Shown: piece by piece, positions 53,590 to 61,775 of the stretch
Position numbering within the stretch: position 1 is the first letter of the stretch
Layout of the letters: every line of letters begins with the position of its first letter
Assembly (NCBI RefSeq): GCF_003312915.1
Contig: NZ_CP030261.1
Location: forward strand, 1,116,001 to 1,180,000
Direction: 5' to 3'
Length of the DNA: 64,000 nucleotides
Origin: Flavobacterium fluviale
GTDB taxonomy: Bacteria > Bacteroidota > Bacteroidia > Flavobacteriales > Flavobacteriaceae
Notes under the pieces: generated by a model
What the model was told of the DNA's origin: nothing
Database searches by the model: none
The model's input: the letters and a program-made list of their open reading frames with translations, nothing else
Translations under genes and position numbers: made by a program

Positions 53590-54750
53590 ATGAAAAATAA
53601 AAAAACAACCCCAAAAATTATCCTATTCTTGCTTTGGTTCCTGCTGTCGTTAAACCCTATAAACGCACAGAAACAGCATATAAGTGTAAAAGATTCTCTA
53701 GACGGAGCGTTTGATTTAAGTGACTACATCATTTATGCACACGGATTTATAGTTGTGCCAACCGTAATTACAGAGCCGGCTCTAGGCGGAATAGGCGGTG
53801 CAATTGTTCCTGTTTTCTTAAAAAAACACGCACCAGTTGTCGATGAAAACGGAAAAAAACGTTTTATAAATCCAGATATCACGGGCGGCATCGGAATGTA
53901 TACTGGAAATAAAAGCTGGATGGTTGGAGGCTTTCGTTCGGGAACGCTTATTAAACCCAAAATATTATACCGTGTAATGGCTGGCTATGGCGATATGAAT
54001 TTATCTTTTTATGCTAATAATCGTCCAAATCTGCCAGATCAGGAATTTAAGCTCAATTTTAAATCTACTATTTTTTATACACAATGGCTGAAACAGTTTA
54101 ACAATCCAAAGTGGAGCGCCGGACCTCAGTATCTTTTTTTAAATTCTAAAATAAATCTGCCCGACGTTAATCTGCCGCCGCCTTTTGTTGAGCCAAAAGA
54201 TATTAAAAGTACCATAAGTCAGTTGGGAGGTGCAATTCAATTTGACGGAAGAGACAATATATTTACTCCCGATAAAGGAATTAGACTTCAATCAGATTTC
54301 TTTTGGTCAGACAATATATTAGGGAGCGATTATGATGCGTGGCGCGTCAATTTATCTGCAATAGGGTTTTATCCCTTAACTAAAAAATTAATTGGCGGGC
54401 TGAGGATTGAAGGGGAACAGGCGTTTGGAAACCCGCCTTTTTATTTAAGACCAGGAATCAATTTAAGAGGAATTCCGGCGGCGAGATATCAGGGAAAAAC
54501 AAGTATTGTAACTGAAGCCGAATTAAGATGGGATTTTTACCGACGATGGAGTATAATGGGATACGGCGGCCTTGCTAGTGCTTTTAACGAGTGGGACAAA
54601 GCCTTTGCAAAACCTGTTGTCTACAGTTACGGAACGGGTTTTAGATATTTACTTGCTAGAAAATTTAAACTCAGAATGGGAGTCGATGTTGCCAGAGGTC
54701 CAGAAGACTGGGCTTATTATATTGTTTTTGGAAGTAATTGGCTTAGATAG
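53590..54750 (+). CDS. Omp85/BamA-like outer-membrane barrel protein
   Basis: The 386-residue protein has a signal peptide ending INAQ and a C-terminal barrel resembling the surface-antigen (Omp85) barrel: ARYQGKTSIVTEAELRWDFYRRWSIMGYGGLA (R-Y-x-G and ELR motif) and YSYGTGFRYLLARKFKLRMGVDVARGP. POTRA domains are not obvious, so it is a short barrel-only version. Role could be insertion or transport; inferred. Confidence 0.75.
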   Translation: MKNKKTTPKIILFLLWFLLSLNPINAQKQHISVKDSLDGAFDLSDYIIYAHGFIVVPTVITEPALGGIGGAIVPVFLKKHAPVVDENGKKRFINPDITGGIGMYTGNKSWMVGGFRSGTLIKPKILYRVMAGYGDMNLSFYANNRPNLPDQEFKLNFKSTIFYTQWLKQFNNPKWSAGPQYLFLNSKINLPDVNLPPPFVEPKDIKSTISQLGGAIQFDGRDNIFTPDKGIRLQSDFFWSDNILGSDYDAWRVNLSAIGFYPLTKKLIGGLRIEGEQAFGNPPFYLRPGINLRGIPAARYQGKTSIVTEAELRWDFYRRWSIMGYGGLASAFNEWDKAFAKPVVYSYGTGFRYLLARKFKLRMGVDVARGPEDWAYYIVFGSNWLR

Positions 54751-54756
54751 TTAATT

Positions 54757-54815
54757 GTTGATGGTTAATGGTTAATGGTTGATGGTTGATGGTTATTGGT
54801 AAGTTGTTAATGGTG
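54757..54815. repeat. TGATGGT/TAATGGT heptamer array
   Basis: Six or more tandem seven-base units (TGATGGT, TAATGGT, TAATGGT, TGATGGT, TGATGGT, TATTGGT) follow the barrel gene stop. Confidence 0.7.
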
Positions 54816-54822
54816 AAAGATG

Positions 54823-54850
54823 AAATTCCCGATAATTATTACCGGGAATT
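54823..54850. terminator. Hairpin after Omp85-like gene
   Basis: Arms AATTCCCGATAAT and ATTACCGGGAATT form a stem with one mismatch. The T run is not immediate, so termination is possible but not certain. Confidence 0.4.
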
Positions 54851-54883
54851 CAAACTTAAATTTTTTCTTTTTTACATTGCGAA

Positions 54884-54908
54884 TTGTCAGGCTGAGCGGA
54901 GTCGAAGC
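54884..54908. repeat. CTGAGCGGAGTCGAA repeat, short copy
   Basis: TTGTCAGGCTGAGCGGAGTC belongs to the same dispersed family as 3233, 4216 and 23778. Confidence 0.6.
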
Positions 54909-54936
54909 TCTTTTTCTTGATGTTCTCTTTTTTGGG

Positions 54937-55320
54937 TTATTTATTCCAATACGGTTTTACAATCTTATTTTCTTTTTGGCTTAAAAACAATAATATAAGG
55001 GTTCCTAAAAGACAGATTACACTTGCCTGAATACTGCCTTCGGGACCAAATTCTCCTCCGGTAATTAATTCTGAACCTTGTATTTTGGCTGTTAATAAAC
55101 CAGGTGTTTTTTCATTTCCAGAAGTAATTGCTCCATAAATACCCGATTGTGTAAAATTCCAAGCAAAATGCAAAGCAATTGGAAACCATAAATTACGGCG
55201 GAATATCTTGATTCTTCGCATATATTCGCCCAACGTACAGCTAAAATATTTCGGAAAATGCTTTGAGATTGTAATCGGATTTACGTTTAAAACCTGCGCT
55301 AAGTCCTGCAGATTCGGATT
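54937..55320 (-). pseudogene. Chimeric remnant: AraC HTH fragment joined to CPBP C-terminus
   Basis: The frame is open on the minus strand from just after a stop codon (55321-55323) down to 54937. Its first about 40 codons read PNLQDLAQVLNVNPITISKHFPKYF and FSCTLGEYMRRIKI, matching the first helix-turn-helix of an AraC regulator. The frame then continues as NLWFPIALHFAWNFTQSG, the C-terminal part of a CPBP (CAAX-type) membrane protease. Neither domain has its N-terminus, and no ATG begins the AraC part. It is best read as two gene fragments joined by deletion. A short ATG start within the AraC part could still express a piece. Confidence 0.7.
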
Positions 55321-55503
55321 TTAATTCCAGCAGTCATTGAGTATTTATTTACAATCTGATTCTAATGCTAAAGCCATTAGTAATTTTACATAATTTGTAA
55401 TCTTTTACAGCTTAATAAAAAGATTGTGAAAAAATTAACCGCCGGAGAGCAATAGATTACAAAAAAATTAATTGTTTTGTAACAAATTAGAAACATTTGA
55501 TAC

Positions 55504-55511
55504 TAATTTTG
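55504..55511 (+). promoter_or_regulatory. -7 element (TAATTTTG) for C1 peptidase
   Basis: Full TAnnTTTG match 20 bp upstream of the peptidase ATG; the leader would be about 15 nt. Confidence 0.5.
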
Positions 55512-55531
55512 TTAAACCTTAAACATAAATT

Positions 55532-56728
55532 ATGAATACATTTTCATTCAAATCAGTGTTTGCAGCATCAGTATTTTTGGCTGGAACAGCAGGCTGTTTT
55601 GCGCAGGACGTTTTAGTAAATTCACTTAAACTAAACGCTAGCGACAAAAGTAAAGAGAACTTCAAATTTACAGAAGTAATTAACTTAGGAACAACATCAG
55701 TAAAAACTCAAGGTTCATCTGGAACTTGCTGGAGTTATTCGACAAATTCATTCTTAGAGTCAGAGATGATTCGTTTAGGAAAACAGCCGGTTGAGTTATC
55801 TCAAATTTACTCTGCAAGAAATGTATATGTTGAGAAAGGTATTAACTACGTTCGTATGCACGGAGCAATTACACTTGGAGATGGAGGAGCTTTGCACGAT
55901 GTTATTAACATGTATAAAAAATACGGAACTGTACCAAGAGAGGTTTATACAGGATTAAACTATGGAACAGACAAAAATAAATTTGGTGAAATGGCTGCTC
56001 TAATCGAAGGAGTTTTGGCAGCGGTTGTTAAAAACCCGAACGGAGAATTGACACCAAACTGGCAAAAAGCTTATGCAGCAGTTATTGATTCTTATTTAGG
56101 AAAAGTACCAGAAAACTTTAACTACAAAGGGAAAAGCTATACACCGCAATCTTTTGCTAAAGAAGTGGTTGGAATTAACCCAGATGAGTATGTAGAATTA
56201 TCATCTTTCAACAATACGCCATATTACCAAAAAACTACGATGATGGTGCCAGATAACTGGTCATTAGATCAGGTTTACAATGTAAAAGTGAACGATATGA
56301 CAGACGTTATCGACAATGCTTTGAAAAAAGGTTACACAGTAGCTTGGGCAACAGATGTTAGCGAAAAAAGTTTCAGCTGGAAAAATGGTGTAGCTTACGT
56401 TCCAACTAAAAAATTCGACGACATGAATGCAGAAGAAAAAGCAGACATGTTTAACGGACCAAAAGCAGAACCAGAAATTACTCCAGAAATGCGTCAGGCT
56501 GCGTTTGATAATTACACTACAACAGATGACCATGGAATGCATATTATTGGTTTAGCGAAAGACCAAACTGGAAAAGAATACTATATCGTAAAAAATTCTT
56601 GGGGAGAAACAAACGACTACAAAGGTTTCTTGTTTGTAACTAAGAACTTCGTAAAATATAAAACTACTGCATTATTAGTAAACAAAGGAGGAATTCCAAC
56701 GGAGATTGCTAAGAAGTTAGGGGTTTAA
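55532..56728 (+). CDS. Secreted C1-family (bleomycin hydrolase-like) cysteine peptidase
   Basis: The 398-residue protein has a signal peptide ending CFAQ, a mature part with oxyanion Gln60 and catalytic Cys66 (TQGSSGTCWSYST), a catalytic His in DDHGMHIIG and Asn in KNSWGETN. This is the aminopeptidase C/bleomycin hydrolase branch. Members cut peptides from the N-terminus; export to the periplasm is unusual for the branch but common in Bacteroidota. It ends at a strong terminator. Confidence 0.9.
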   Translation: MNTFSFKSVFAASVFLAGTAGCFAQDVLVNSLKLNASDKSKENFKFTEVINLGTTSVKTQGSSGTCWSYSTNSFLESEMIRLGKQPVELSQIYSARNVYVEKGINYVRMHGAITLGDGGALHDVINMYKKYGTVPREVYTGLNYGTDKNKFGEMAALIEGVLAAVVKNPNGELTPNWQKAYAAVIDSYLGKVPENFNYKGKSYTPQSFAKEVVGINPDEYVELSSFNNTPYYQKTTMMVPDNWSLDQVYNVKVNDMTDVIDNALKKGYTVAWATDVSEKSFSWKNGVAYVPTKKFDDMNAEEKADMFNGPKAEPEITPEMRQAAFDNYTTTDDHGMHIIGLAKDQTGKEYYIVKNSWGETNDYKGFLFVTKNFVKYKTTALLVNKGGIPTEIAKKLGV

Positions 56729-56754
56729 TTACCGTAGAGTTTTTAAATAAAATA

Positions 56755-56789
56755 GGAAAGCGCTGCAATGAAAATTGCAGCGCTTTTTT
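56755..56789. terminator. Terminator after C1 peptidase
   Basis: Hairpin AAAGCGCTGCAAT / ATTGCAGCGCTTT followed by T5. It lies between convergent peptidase and zeta-like genes and touches the latter's stop. Confidence 0.88.
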
Positions 56790-57390
56790 ATTGATTCTGT
56801 TGAACTATGGCAGGTAACAATCTTTTTAGATAATCAGGTATATAGTTTGTTGATTTAATTTTTCCAGATTCAATTGATAAAATATAAGAGGGCTGTTGTA
56901 GATATCCAGAAGAGTCATATAAGTCAACATAATCAAAATAATCGAAGAACTTATTAAGATTGTGATATCCATCTTGGTATCGTATTTCAATCTCGTTTTC
57001 AGGAACAAAATGGCCTCCATTTTCTACACGAATGGCAACTCTTTTCTTTGCTTCTTGAATTGAATTAAGGCAAAGAAAAATAAGCTGCAAATCATATCCA
57101 TTATTTTTAAATATATTAGGCCAATGAAGAGGAGTTGAATTAAAATTAGTTTCATAGCAAAAGCTAGAATTGTTTTCAATAGCTATTTTAATTTGATTTT
57201 CTAACTCCTTAAAAGCTAATCTATGAGCCATATCCTCTCTTATGTCTGAATCAAATAAAGAGTTGTAAAATTTTAAAAATTGAAAATAGTAATCAAAAGG
57301 AGTAAATTTCCCAGGAGATAATACTTTGGAAAAAGTAGATTTTCCTGAGCCATTGCATCCGGCAATAACTGTCAAAATAGGCTTAGACAT
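56788..57390 (-). CDS. Zeta-toxin-like P-loop kinase
   Basis: The ATG at 57388-57390 (MSKPILTVIAG) gives 200 residues. The P-loop GCNGSGKST lies at 11-19. It has FDYYF and ETNFNS segments and the C-terminal EIRYQDGYHNL pattern of zeta-like kinases, which phosphorylate UDP-sugars or similar substrates in toxic members. It overlaps by 8 bp an upstream 54-codon gene that could be its antitoxin. Toxicity and substrate are inferred from family resemblance only. Confidence 0.75.
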   Translation of the reverse strand: MSKPILTVIAGCNGSGKSTFSKVLSPGKFTPFDYYFQFLKFYNSLFDSDIREDMAHRLAFKELENQIKIAIENNSSFCYETNFNSTPLHWPNIFKNNGYDLQLIFLCLNSIQEAKKRVAIRVENGGHFVPENEIEIRYQDGYHNLNKFFDYFDYVDLYDSSGYLQQPSYILSIESGKIKSTNYIPDYLKRLLPAIVQQNQ

Positions 57391-57547
57391 TCTTAAATTG
57401 CGGAGCTGCTTGAGGATTTTTTTGATCTTTTCCCAAAGATATGTTTCTTTCATAAACAGCAACTTGCTTTTTTACTAAAGGCATAACTTTGCTCATTTGC
57501 TTTAGTGCAAATTGCACTCTTTCCGATGTGTTAGAAATATCTTTCAT
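57383..57547 (-). CDS. Small 54-residue protein, candidate antitoxin
   Basis: An open frame of 54 codons begins at ATG 57545-57547 (MKDISNTSERVQFALKQMSK) and stops at TAA 57383-57385, overlapping the start of the zeta-like gene by 8 bp. The protein is charged and helical by eye (VMPLVKKQVAVYERNIS), soluble and without signal. Codon use is coherent and the overlap suggests translational coupling. No family is recognised. The antitoxin role is inferred from order and overlap. Confidence 0.6.
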   Translation of the reverse strand: MKDISNTSERVQFALKQMSKVMPLVKKQVAVYERNISLGKDQKNPQAAPQFKNV

Positions 57548-57867
57548 AATGATACAAATTTACAAAAAAGAATTGAAAGAAGAATATTGTATATTTGATC
57601 ATGTTTTAACTGCTTTCCTTTCAACAACTTTGTCAGTTATTCTTCTTGTCTTTTTTCAGCCAAAAATAAAAATCTCGAATGTTCTGCAATTTATCAAACG
57701 GCTAAAAAACAATCCAAGGAACCTTTTTCCCTAATCAGGAAAGCTTAAAAGAAAAGAAGCGCTTCAACGTTTTTTCCAGTTATTTGCGGATATTATTAAT
57801 CGGAACAGCTTATATGATATACATTTAATAGAATTTTAAGGTAAACCGTTAATTTTATTGAATTATT
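57548..57867. other. Gap with no convincing gene
   Basis: About 320 bp between the candidate antitoxin and the next gene. Short plus-strand frames exist (for example one ending at 57734), but they lack a start context and coding composition. They may be remnants of a lost gene. Confidence 0.5.
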
Positions 57868-58536
57868 ATGAAAAGGCAGAAATCATATTTAATTGCTATC
57901 TTAATGCTATTAAAACTTAATTGTTTTGCCCAGCAGACAGAAAATCCTCAGTCTTCTTCAACATACGGAAAAACAATATTATTAACTGATAATCTCTCTT
58001 CCAACAATGACTATGTTATAAAATCATATTATGTAGAAGAAAGAATAAATAAGCTGTTTGGAGGCAGAATTACAACTTATGAGGTAACTAAATTAGATAT
58101 GGTTTATACCAATGATTTGGGGCCTAATAATACCAGAACTATTATTCCGAGGTATGTTAAACGAAAACCAAAAGTAACATCAAGTTTAACACAGCCCGAA
58201 GTTTCTATGGAAAGCATGACAGTACCAGAACAGGTGAATGTTGCTTCTTCTGAGTCCGAAAAGTACGTCAAAGTAGATATTACAGGAACTTATGAAAAAG
58301 TACTTCAAAAAGGCTATAAATCTCCAGAAATGCTTCAAAAAGTTGCTGATCGTCTTTATTTTGAAGGGAATCTAAATACTGCAGCAGGTTATTACGAGCA
58401 GTTGTTTATTCTGGTGAAAGATCCAGATATTATTTATTACTACAGATATGCTCAGTCTTTAAAAGCAGTCAATCAAATAGAAAAAGCTGATTTACTGATG
58501 AAACGCTTTAAAAGCGAGACGTTGGTGGTGAAATAG
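57868..58536 (+). CDS. Secreted TPR protein, resembles N-terminus of OmpA-type flavobacterial proteins
   Basis: The 222-residue protein has a signal peptide (MKRQKSYLIAILMLLKLNCF ending in FAQ). Residues about 140-215 have TPR-like segments (YEKVLQKGYKSPEMLQKVADRLYFEG, AAGYYEQLF, YYYRYAQSLKA). This reads like the N-terminal piece of the long OmpA/TPR proteins linked to gliding and SprF-type partners in this phylum, but the OmpA part is absent. Function unknown; a truncated or specialised paralogue is possible. Confidence 0.65.
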   Translation: MKRQKSYLIAILMLLKLNCFAQQTENPQSSSTYGKTILLTDNLSSNNDYVIKSYYVEERINKLFGGRITTYEVTKLDMVYTNDLGPNNTRTIIPRYVKRKPKVTSSLTQPEVSMESMTVPEQVNVASSESEKYVKVDITGTYEKVLQKGYKSPEMLQKVADRLYFEGNLNTAAGYYEQLFILVKDPDIIYYYRYAQSLKAVNQIEKADLLMKRFKSETLVVK

Positions 58537-58611
58537 TATTTAACTGCAAATACATTAATAAAAAGCACAAATTTTGAAAGCTTAATTGTTCAAAGACAAT
58601 GTCAAACATAG

Positions 58612-58676
58612 CCAGCGGTTTCAACCGCTGGAATGCAATACATTTCACGAGCTGGTCTCCCGCGGTTGAAACCGCG
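58612..58676. repeat. Double palindromic repeat CCAGCGGTT...CGCGGTT
   Basis: Two hairpins: CCAGCGGTT/AACCGCTGG at 58612-58631 and CGCGGTT/AACCGCG at 58661-58676. The left unit and its GGAATGCAATA tail resemble a degraded copy near 19912-19935 (GGAACGCAATA). Confidence 0.6.
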
Positions 58677-58923
58677 CGCTATATTTGAATTTGAGATTTA
58701 AAATAGATCGATTTGCAGAACTTATGTAAAATGAAGGTAAGTTTATTGGCACATCTTGTTTGTCATCTCGAGCTACGAGAGATTGCATTCATTTGTAGGC
58801 AAAGATTGGCGGTTTACAATGTGGGGTTTCTTATGTGATTTCTCCTTTTGGTCGAAATAATAAAATTGGCGCTCTTTGCGTAAAACCTTGCATTCTTTGA
58901 GGTTAAAATATCATTCCTAAGTA

Positions 58924-58971
58924 TTGGAATTTGGAATTTGGAATTTTTAAACTTTGAACTTTGAACTTTGT
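58924..58971. repeat. Heptamer array TTTGGAA then AACTTTG
   Basis: Tandem TTTGGAA units followed by tandem AACTTTG units, the same words as at 36545 and 35460. Confidence 0.6.
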
Positions 58972-59009
58972 CAAAAAAAAAGACGATCAATTTGATCGTC
59001 TTTTTTTTA
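58972..59009 (-). terminator. Terminator after tRNA-Asn pair
   Basis: Palindrome AAAAGACGATCAA / TTGATCGTCTTTT with T8 on the minus strand, a few bases after the second tRNA. Confidence 0.85.
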
Positions 59010-59011
59010 AG

Positions 59012-59085
59012 CTCCCCCTCTTGGGCTCGAACCAAGGACCCTCTGATTAACAGTCAGATGCTCTAACCAACTGAGCTAAGGAGGA
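59012..59085 (-). tRNA. tRNA-Asn (GUU), copy 2
   Basis: 74 nt starting TCCTCCTTAGCTCAGTTGG with anticodon loop CTGTTAA (GUU) and T-loop TTCGAGC; discriminator G, no encoded CCA. Identical to the copy at 59124. Confidence 0.95.
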
Positions 59086-59123
59086 ATCACCTTAAAGGTA
59101 AATATGTTTGCTAAAAAAAGTTG

Positions 59124-59197
59124 CTCCCCCTCTTGGGCTCGAACCAAGGACCCTCTGATTAACAGTCAGATGCTCTAACCAACTGAGCTAAGGAGGA
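59124..59197 (-). tRNA. tRNA-Asn (GUU), copy 1
   Basis: Same 74-nt sequence as the downstream copy; acceptor stem TCCTCCT/AGGGGGA with G discriminator. The two genes are separated by 38 bp and share one promoter and terminator. Confidence 0.95.
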
Positions 59198-59221
59198 AGT
59201 TGTTGCTCTTTTTAGCGAGTG

Positions 59222-59250
59222 CAAATATAAAACTATTTTTAGTTTCTCAA
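59222..59250 (-). promoter_or_regulatory. Promoter of the tRNA-Asn pair
   Basis: On the minus strand, TTG (59248-59250), 18-bp spacer and TATATTTG (59222-59229). The leader before the first tRNA is about 20 nt. Confidence 0.7.
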
Positions 59251-59280
59251 AAACATTTTCACTCTTTTTATTAAATATTT

Positions 59281-60624
59281 TTACTTGCCTACAATTGCTT
59301 TGTAAATGTCATTTCCGTTAGCAAATAGTAATAGTGAAATAAGTAAAACAAAACCAACCATTTGCGCATTCTCTAGGAATTTATCGCTTGGTTTTTTGCC
59401 ACTAATTATTTCATACAATAAAAACATCACGTGGCCGCCATCAAGTGCAGGAATTGGCAATAAATTCATAACTCCAAGCATAATCGACAATAAAGCCGTG
59501 ATTGACCAGAAAACTTCCCAGCTCCAAGAACTAGGGAAAATGTTGTAAATCGCAGCAAAACCACCCACTTGTTTGTAAGCTTTAGTTTCTGGATTAAAAA
59601 TCATTTTCAATTGTTTTCCGTAACCTACTAATTGGTCTTTACCTTTTTCAAGACCAACCGGAATAGATTCGAAGAAACCATATTCTTTAGTACTAATTTT
59701 ATAGTAACCCAATTTCTCTAAAGATTTTAAGTCTAAACCACCAGAAACAACGCCTAAAGTTCCTGTCGAAGAAACTTTCAAACTAATAGGTGTTTCTTTT
59801 AAATCGCGTAAAACAACAGCAGGAATCTGTTTTCCTTTGTTTGCTGTTAAAATTGTTTTTGCTTCATCAAAATATTTGATTTTTTGTCCGTTAAGAGAAA
59901 GAATTAAATCTTTTGGTTTTAAATTTTGATTCGGAGATGCCTCATCAACTTTTGCAATCGCAAATGGTCTACGGATACCAATAAGAAGTCCTTTTTCTGT
60001 TTTAGAAAGCTGATCTACAAAATCTGTCGGCATTGTAATCGTTTGCTGTTGTCCGCTTCTTTCAATCAAAACGTGTTTGGCCATGATTACATTCATGTTC
60101 ATATCACTGTCAAAGTTTTCTACCGCTTTACCATCAATAGAAATGATTTTATCGCCAGTTTTAAAACCAGCTTTCAGCATAGCAGGATTTTCAATCGCAA
60201 CACCATCTTTTAAGTCAGAGTTTGCAATATAAGTATCTCCGTAAGCAAATGCCATTCCGATATAAATAATAAAAGCCAGGATAAAGTTTACCGTAACACC
60301 GCCAAGCATAATAATTAAACGTTGCCAAGCTGGTTTTGAACGAAATTCCCATGGCTGAGGAGGCAGAGCCATTTGCTCTTTGTCCATACTTTCATCAATC
60401 ATTCCAGAAATTTTCACATAACCACCAAGCGGAAGCCATCCGATACCATATTCTGTTTCTCCGATTTTCTTTTTGAAAAGTGAATATTTAACATCAAAAA
60501 ATAAGTAAAATTTTTCGACTCTTGTTTTAAACAATTTTGCAGGGATAAAATGCCCTAATTCATGAAGAATAATAAGTAAAGATAAACTCAATAGAAATTG
60601 AGAGAGTTTGATAACTATATCCAT
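59281..60624 (-). CDS. rseP: RIP-family site-2 protease RseP
   Basis: The 447-residue membrane protease has the zinc-binding HELGH motif at 21-25, two PDZ-like domains (about 150-310) and the second zinc motif NLLPIPALDGGHV near 395-410. It cleaves anti-sigma factors and signal peptides within the membrane. It could release the ECF sigma encoded at 34784, but this is inference. Length and motifs are canonical. Confidence 0.94.
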   Translation of the reverse strand: MDIVIKLSQFLLSLSLLIILHELGHFIPAKLFKTRVEKFYLFFDVKYSLFKKKIGETEYGIGWLPLGGYVKISGMIDESMDKEQMALPPQPWEFRSKPAWQRLIIMLGGVTVNFILAFIIYIGMAFAYGDTYIANSDLKDGVAIENPAMLKAGFKTGDKIISIDGKAVENFDSDMNMNVIMAKHVLIERSGQQQTITMPTDFVDQLSKTEKGLLIGIRRPFAIAKVDEASPNQNLKPKDLILSLNGQKIKYFDEAKTILTANKGKQIPAVVLRDLKETPISLKVSSTGTLGVVSGGLDLKSLEKLGYYKISTKEYGFFESIPVGLEKGKDQLVGYGKQLKMIFNPETKAYKQVGGFAAIYNIFPSSWSWEVFWSITALLSIMLGVMNLLPIPALDGGHVMFLLYEIISGKKPSDKFLENAQMVGFVLLISLLLFANGNDIYKAIVGK

Positions 60625-60652
60625 TTTTTATTTTTAGTTCGTATTTAACGCA

Positions 60653-60660
60653 CAAAAGTA
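60653..60660 (-). promoter_or_regulatory. -7 element (TACTTTTG) for rseP
   Basis: Full TAnnTTTG match on the minus strand, 29 bp upstream of the rseP start. The leader would be about 20 nt. Confidence 0.5.
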
Positions 60661-60872
60661 GCGTTTTCTTATTTAATTTAAGACCGCAAGATAATGTTTA
60701 AGGTTTTAAATGTTTGTTAATAATTGACCTTACTTTTCAATAAAGTAAATATTGTTCATTTGTTAGTAACATTTTTGATTATTTGTTACAAACATCTTCG
60801 GCAAGTATTTGTAAAATAAGCTTGTTATTCTTTGGTTGTAAATAAAAAATAGTAAATTTCGGAAAAAAAATA

Positions 60873-61775
60873 TTGAGAACAATCTTACATTATTTGTTTT
60901 TGGTTCGTTTTAGAAAATTAGTTTCTAAAGACGATAATCTGGCAGTATTTATTAGTGTACTGCTCTATTTTGGCAGTGCATTTTTAATTTATAAAAACTT
61001 CGAAAAGTTCAGGAGTTATGTTCCCCTCCTTTTCTTGGAGATAGTGGTTTATCATTTGCAGAGGTTAGATGTAGAGCTTCTAAAAATGAAGAAAAATTAT
61101 AAATTAATTCTATTTATAGAATACCTTATTTATTCATCTCCATTTTATCTAGTACTCTTATTAAAGAATGAATTTATTTTTATTGCAGCGATTATTTTAT
61201 TTAAGATTCTATTAATCAATGCTCCTAAATTCAATTTAAAAATTATTAAATATCCTTTTGATACATTTAATATCTACTGGCATATCTCTTTTAGAAAATA
61301 CAAGCTGATTTATATTCTTCCAATTTTGATCGCCATTATTTTTATGGCAGTAAACAGTAAAAATCAAAATCTATTGTATGCAGTTTTTTTAGGTTTGTCT
61401 TTAATAACCTGCATTCCATCTTTTGAAAGAGAAACAACAGAAGAAATAAAACAGAATCCTTTTAGTGCCGAAAAATACTTGAGTTGTCAGTTTAAAAATT
61501 CAATTATCAATACTGCATATTTAGTGCTTCCCTTTGCTTTAACGTTGTGCTTCTTATTGCAGTGGGAGAAATTAATATTTCTCATTTTTATATTTATTGT
61601 TCCTCTATTGAATCTCCTGTTAAAATATATTTATTTCAACAACAATTATTTACAGCAGATTTTCTTTACTCTTTTTATAGCTTCAAGTATTTTTTTATTT
61701 GGAGTTCCATTGTTGGCAACACCTTTTATTTATAAAAAAGCGATTCAAAACTTAAACGAATTAAAAACATGCTGA
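60873..61775 (+). CDS. ABC-exporter membrane protein (ABC-2-like)
   Basis: The 300-residue protein starts at a TTG codon and has about seven hydrophobic segments spread over the sequence, matching an ABC-2-type permease but with low similarity to common families. Its C-terminus overlaps the ATPase gene by 7 bp. It probably forms a small exporter with that ATPase. The cargo is unknown. Confidence 0.7.
   Translation: MRTILHYLFLVRFRKLVSKDDNLAVFISVLLYFGSAFLIYKNFEKFRSYVPLLFLEIVVYHLQRLDVELLKMKKNYKLILFIEYLIYSSPFYLVLLLKNEFIFIAAIILFKILLINAPKFNLKIIKYPFDTFNIYWHISFRKYKLIYILPILIAIIFMAVNSKNQNLLYAVFLGLSLITCIPSFERETTEEIKQNPFSAEKYLSCQFKNSIINTAYLVLPFALTLCFLLQWEKLIFLIFIFIVPLLNLLLKYIYFNNNYLQQIFFTLFIASSIFLFGVPLLATPFIYKKAIQNLNELKTC

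Larger units (their letters stand above)
58537..59011. other. Repeat-rich gap before tRNA-Asn pair
   Basis: About 475 bp containing inverted repeats (58612, 58661), a CTCGAGC...GAGAG remnant near 58770, heptamers of TTTGGAA and AACTTTG type (58924-58971) and the tRNA terminator. No gene seen. Confidence 0.6.

Noticed and set aside
57489..57734. Plus-strand open frame of 81 codons opposite the antitoxin start
   Set aside because: It overlaps the minus-strand small gene, lacks a promoter or family match, and its hydrophobic middle could arise by chance in AT-rich DNA.
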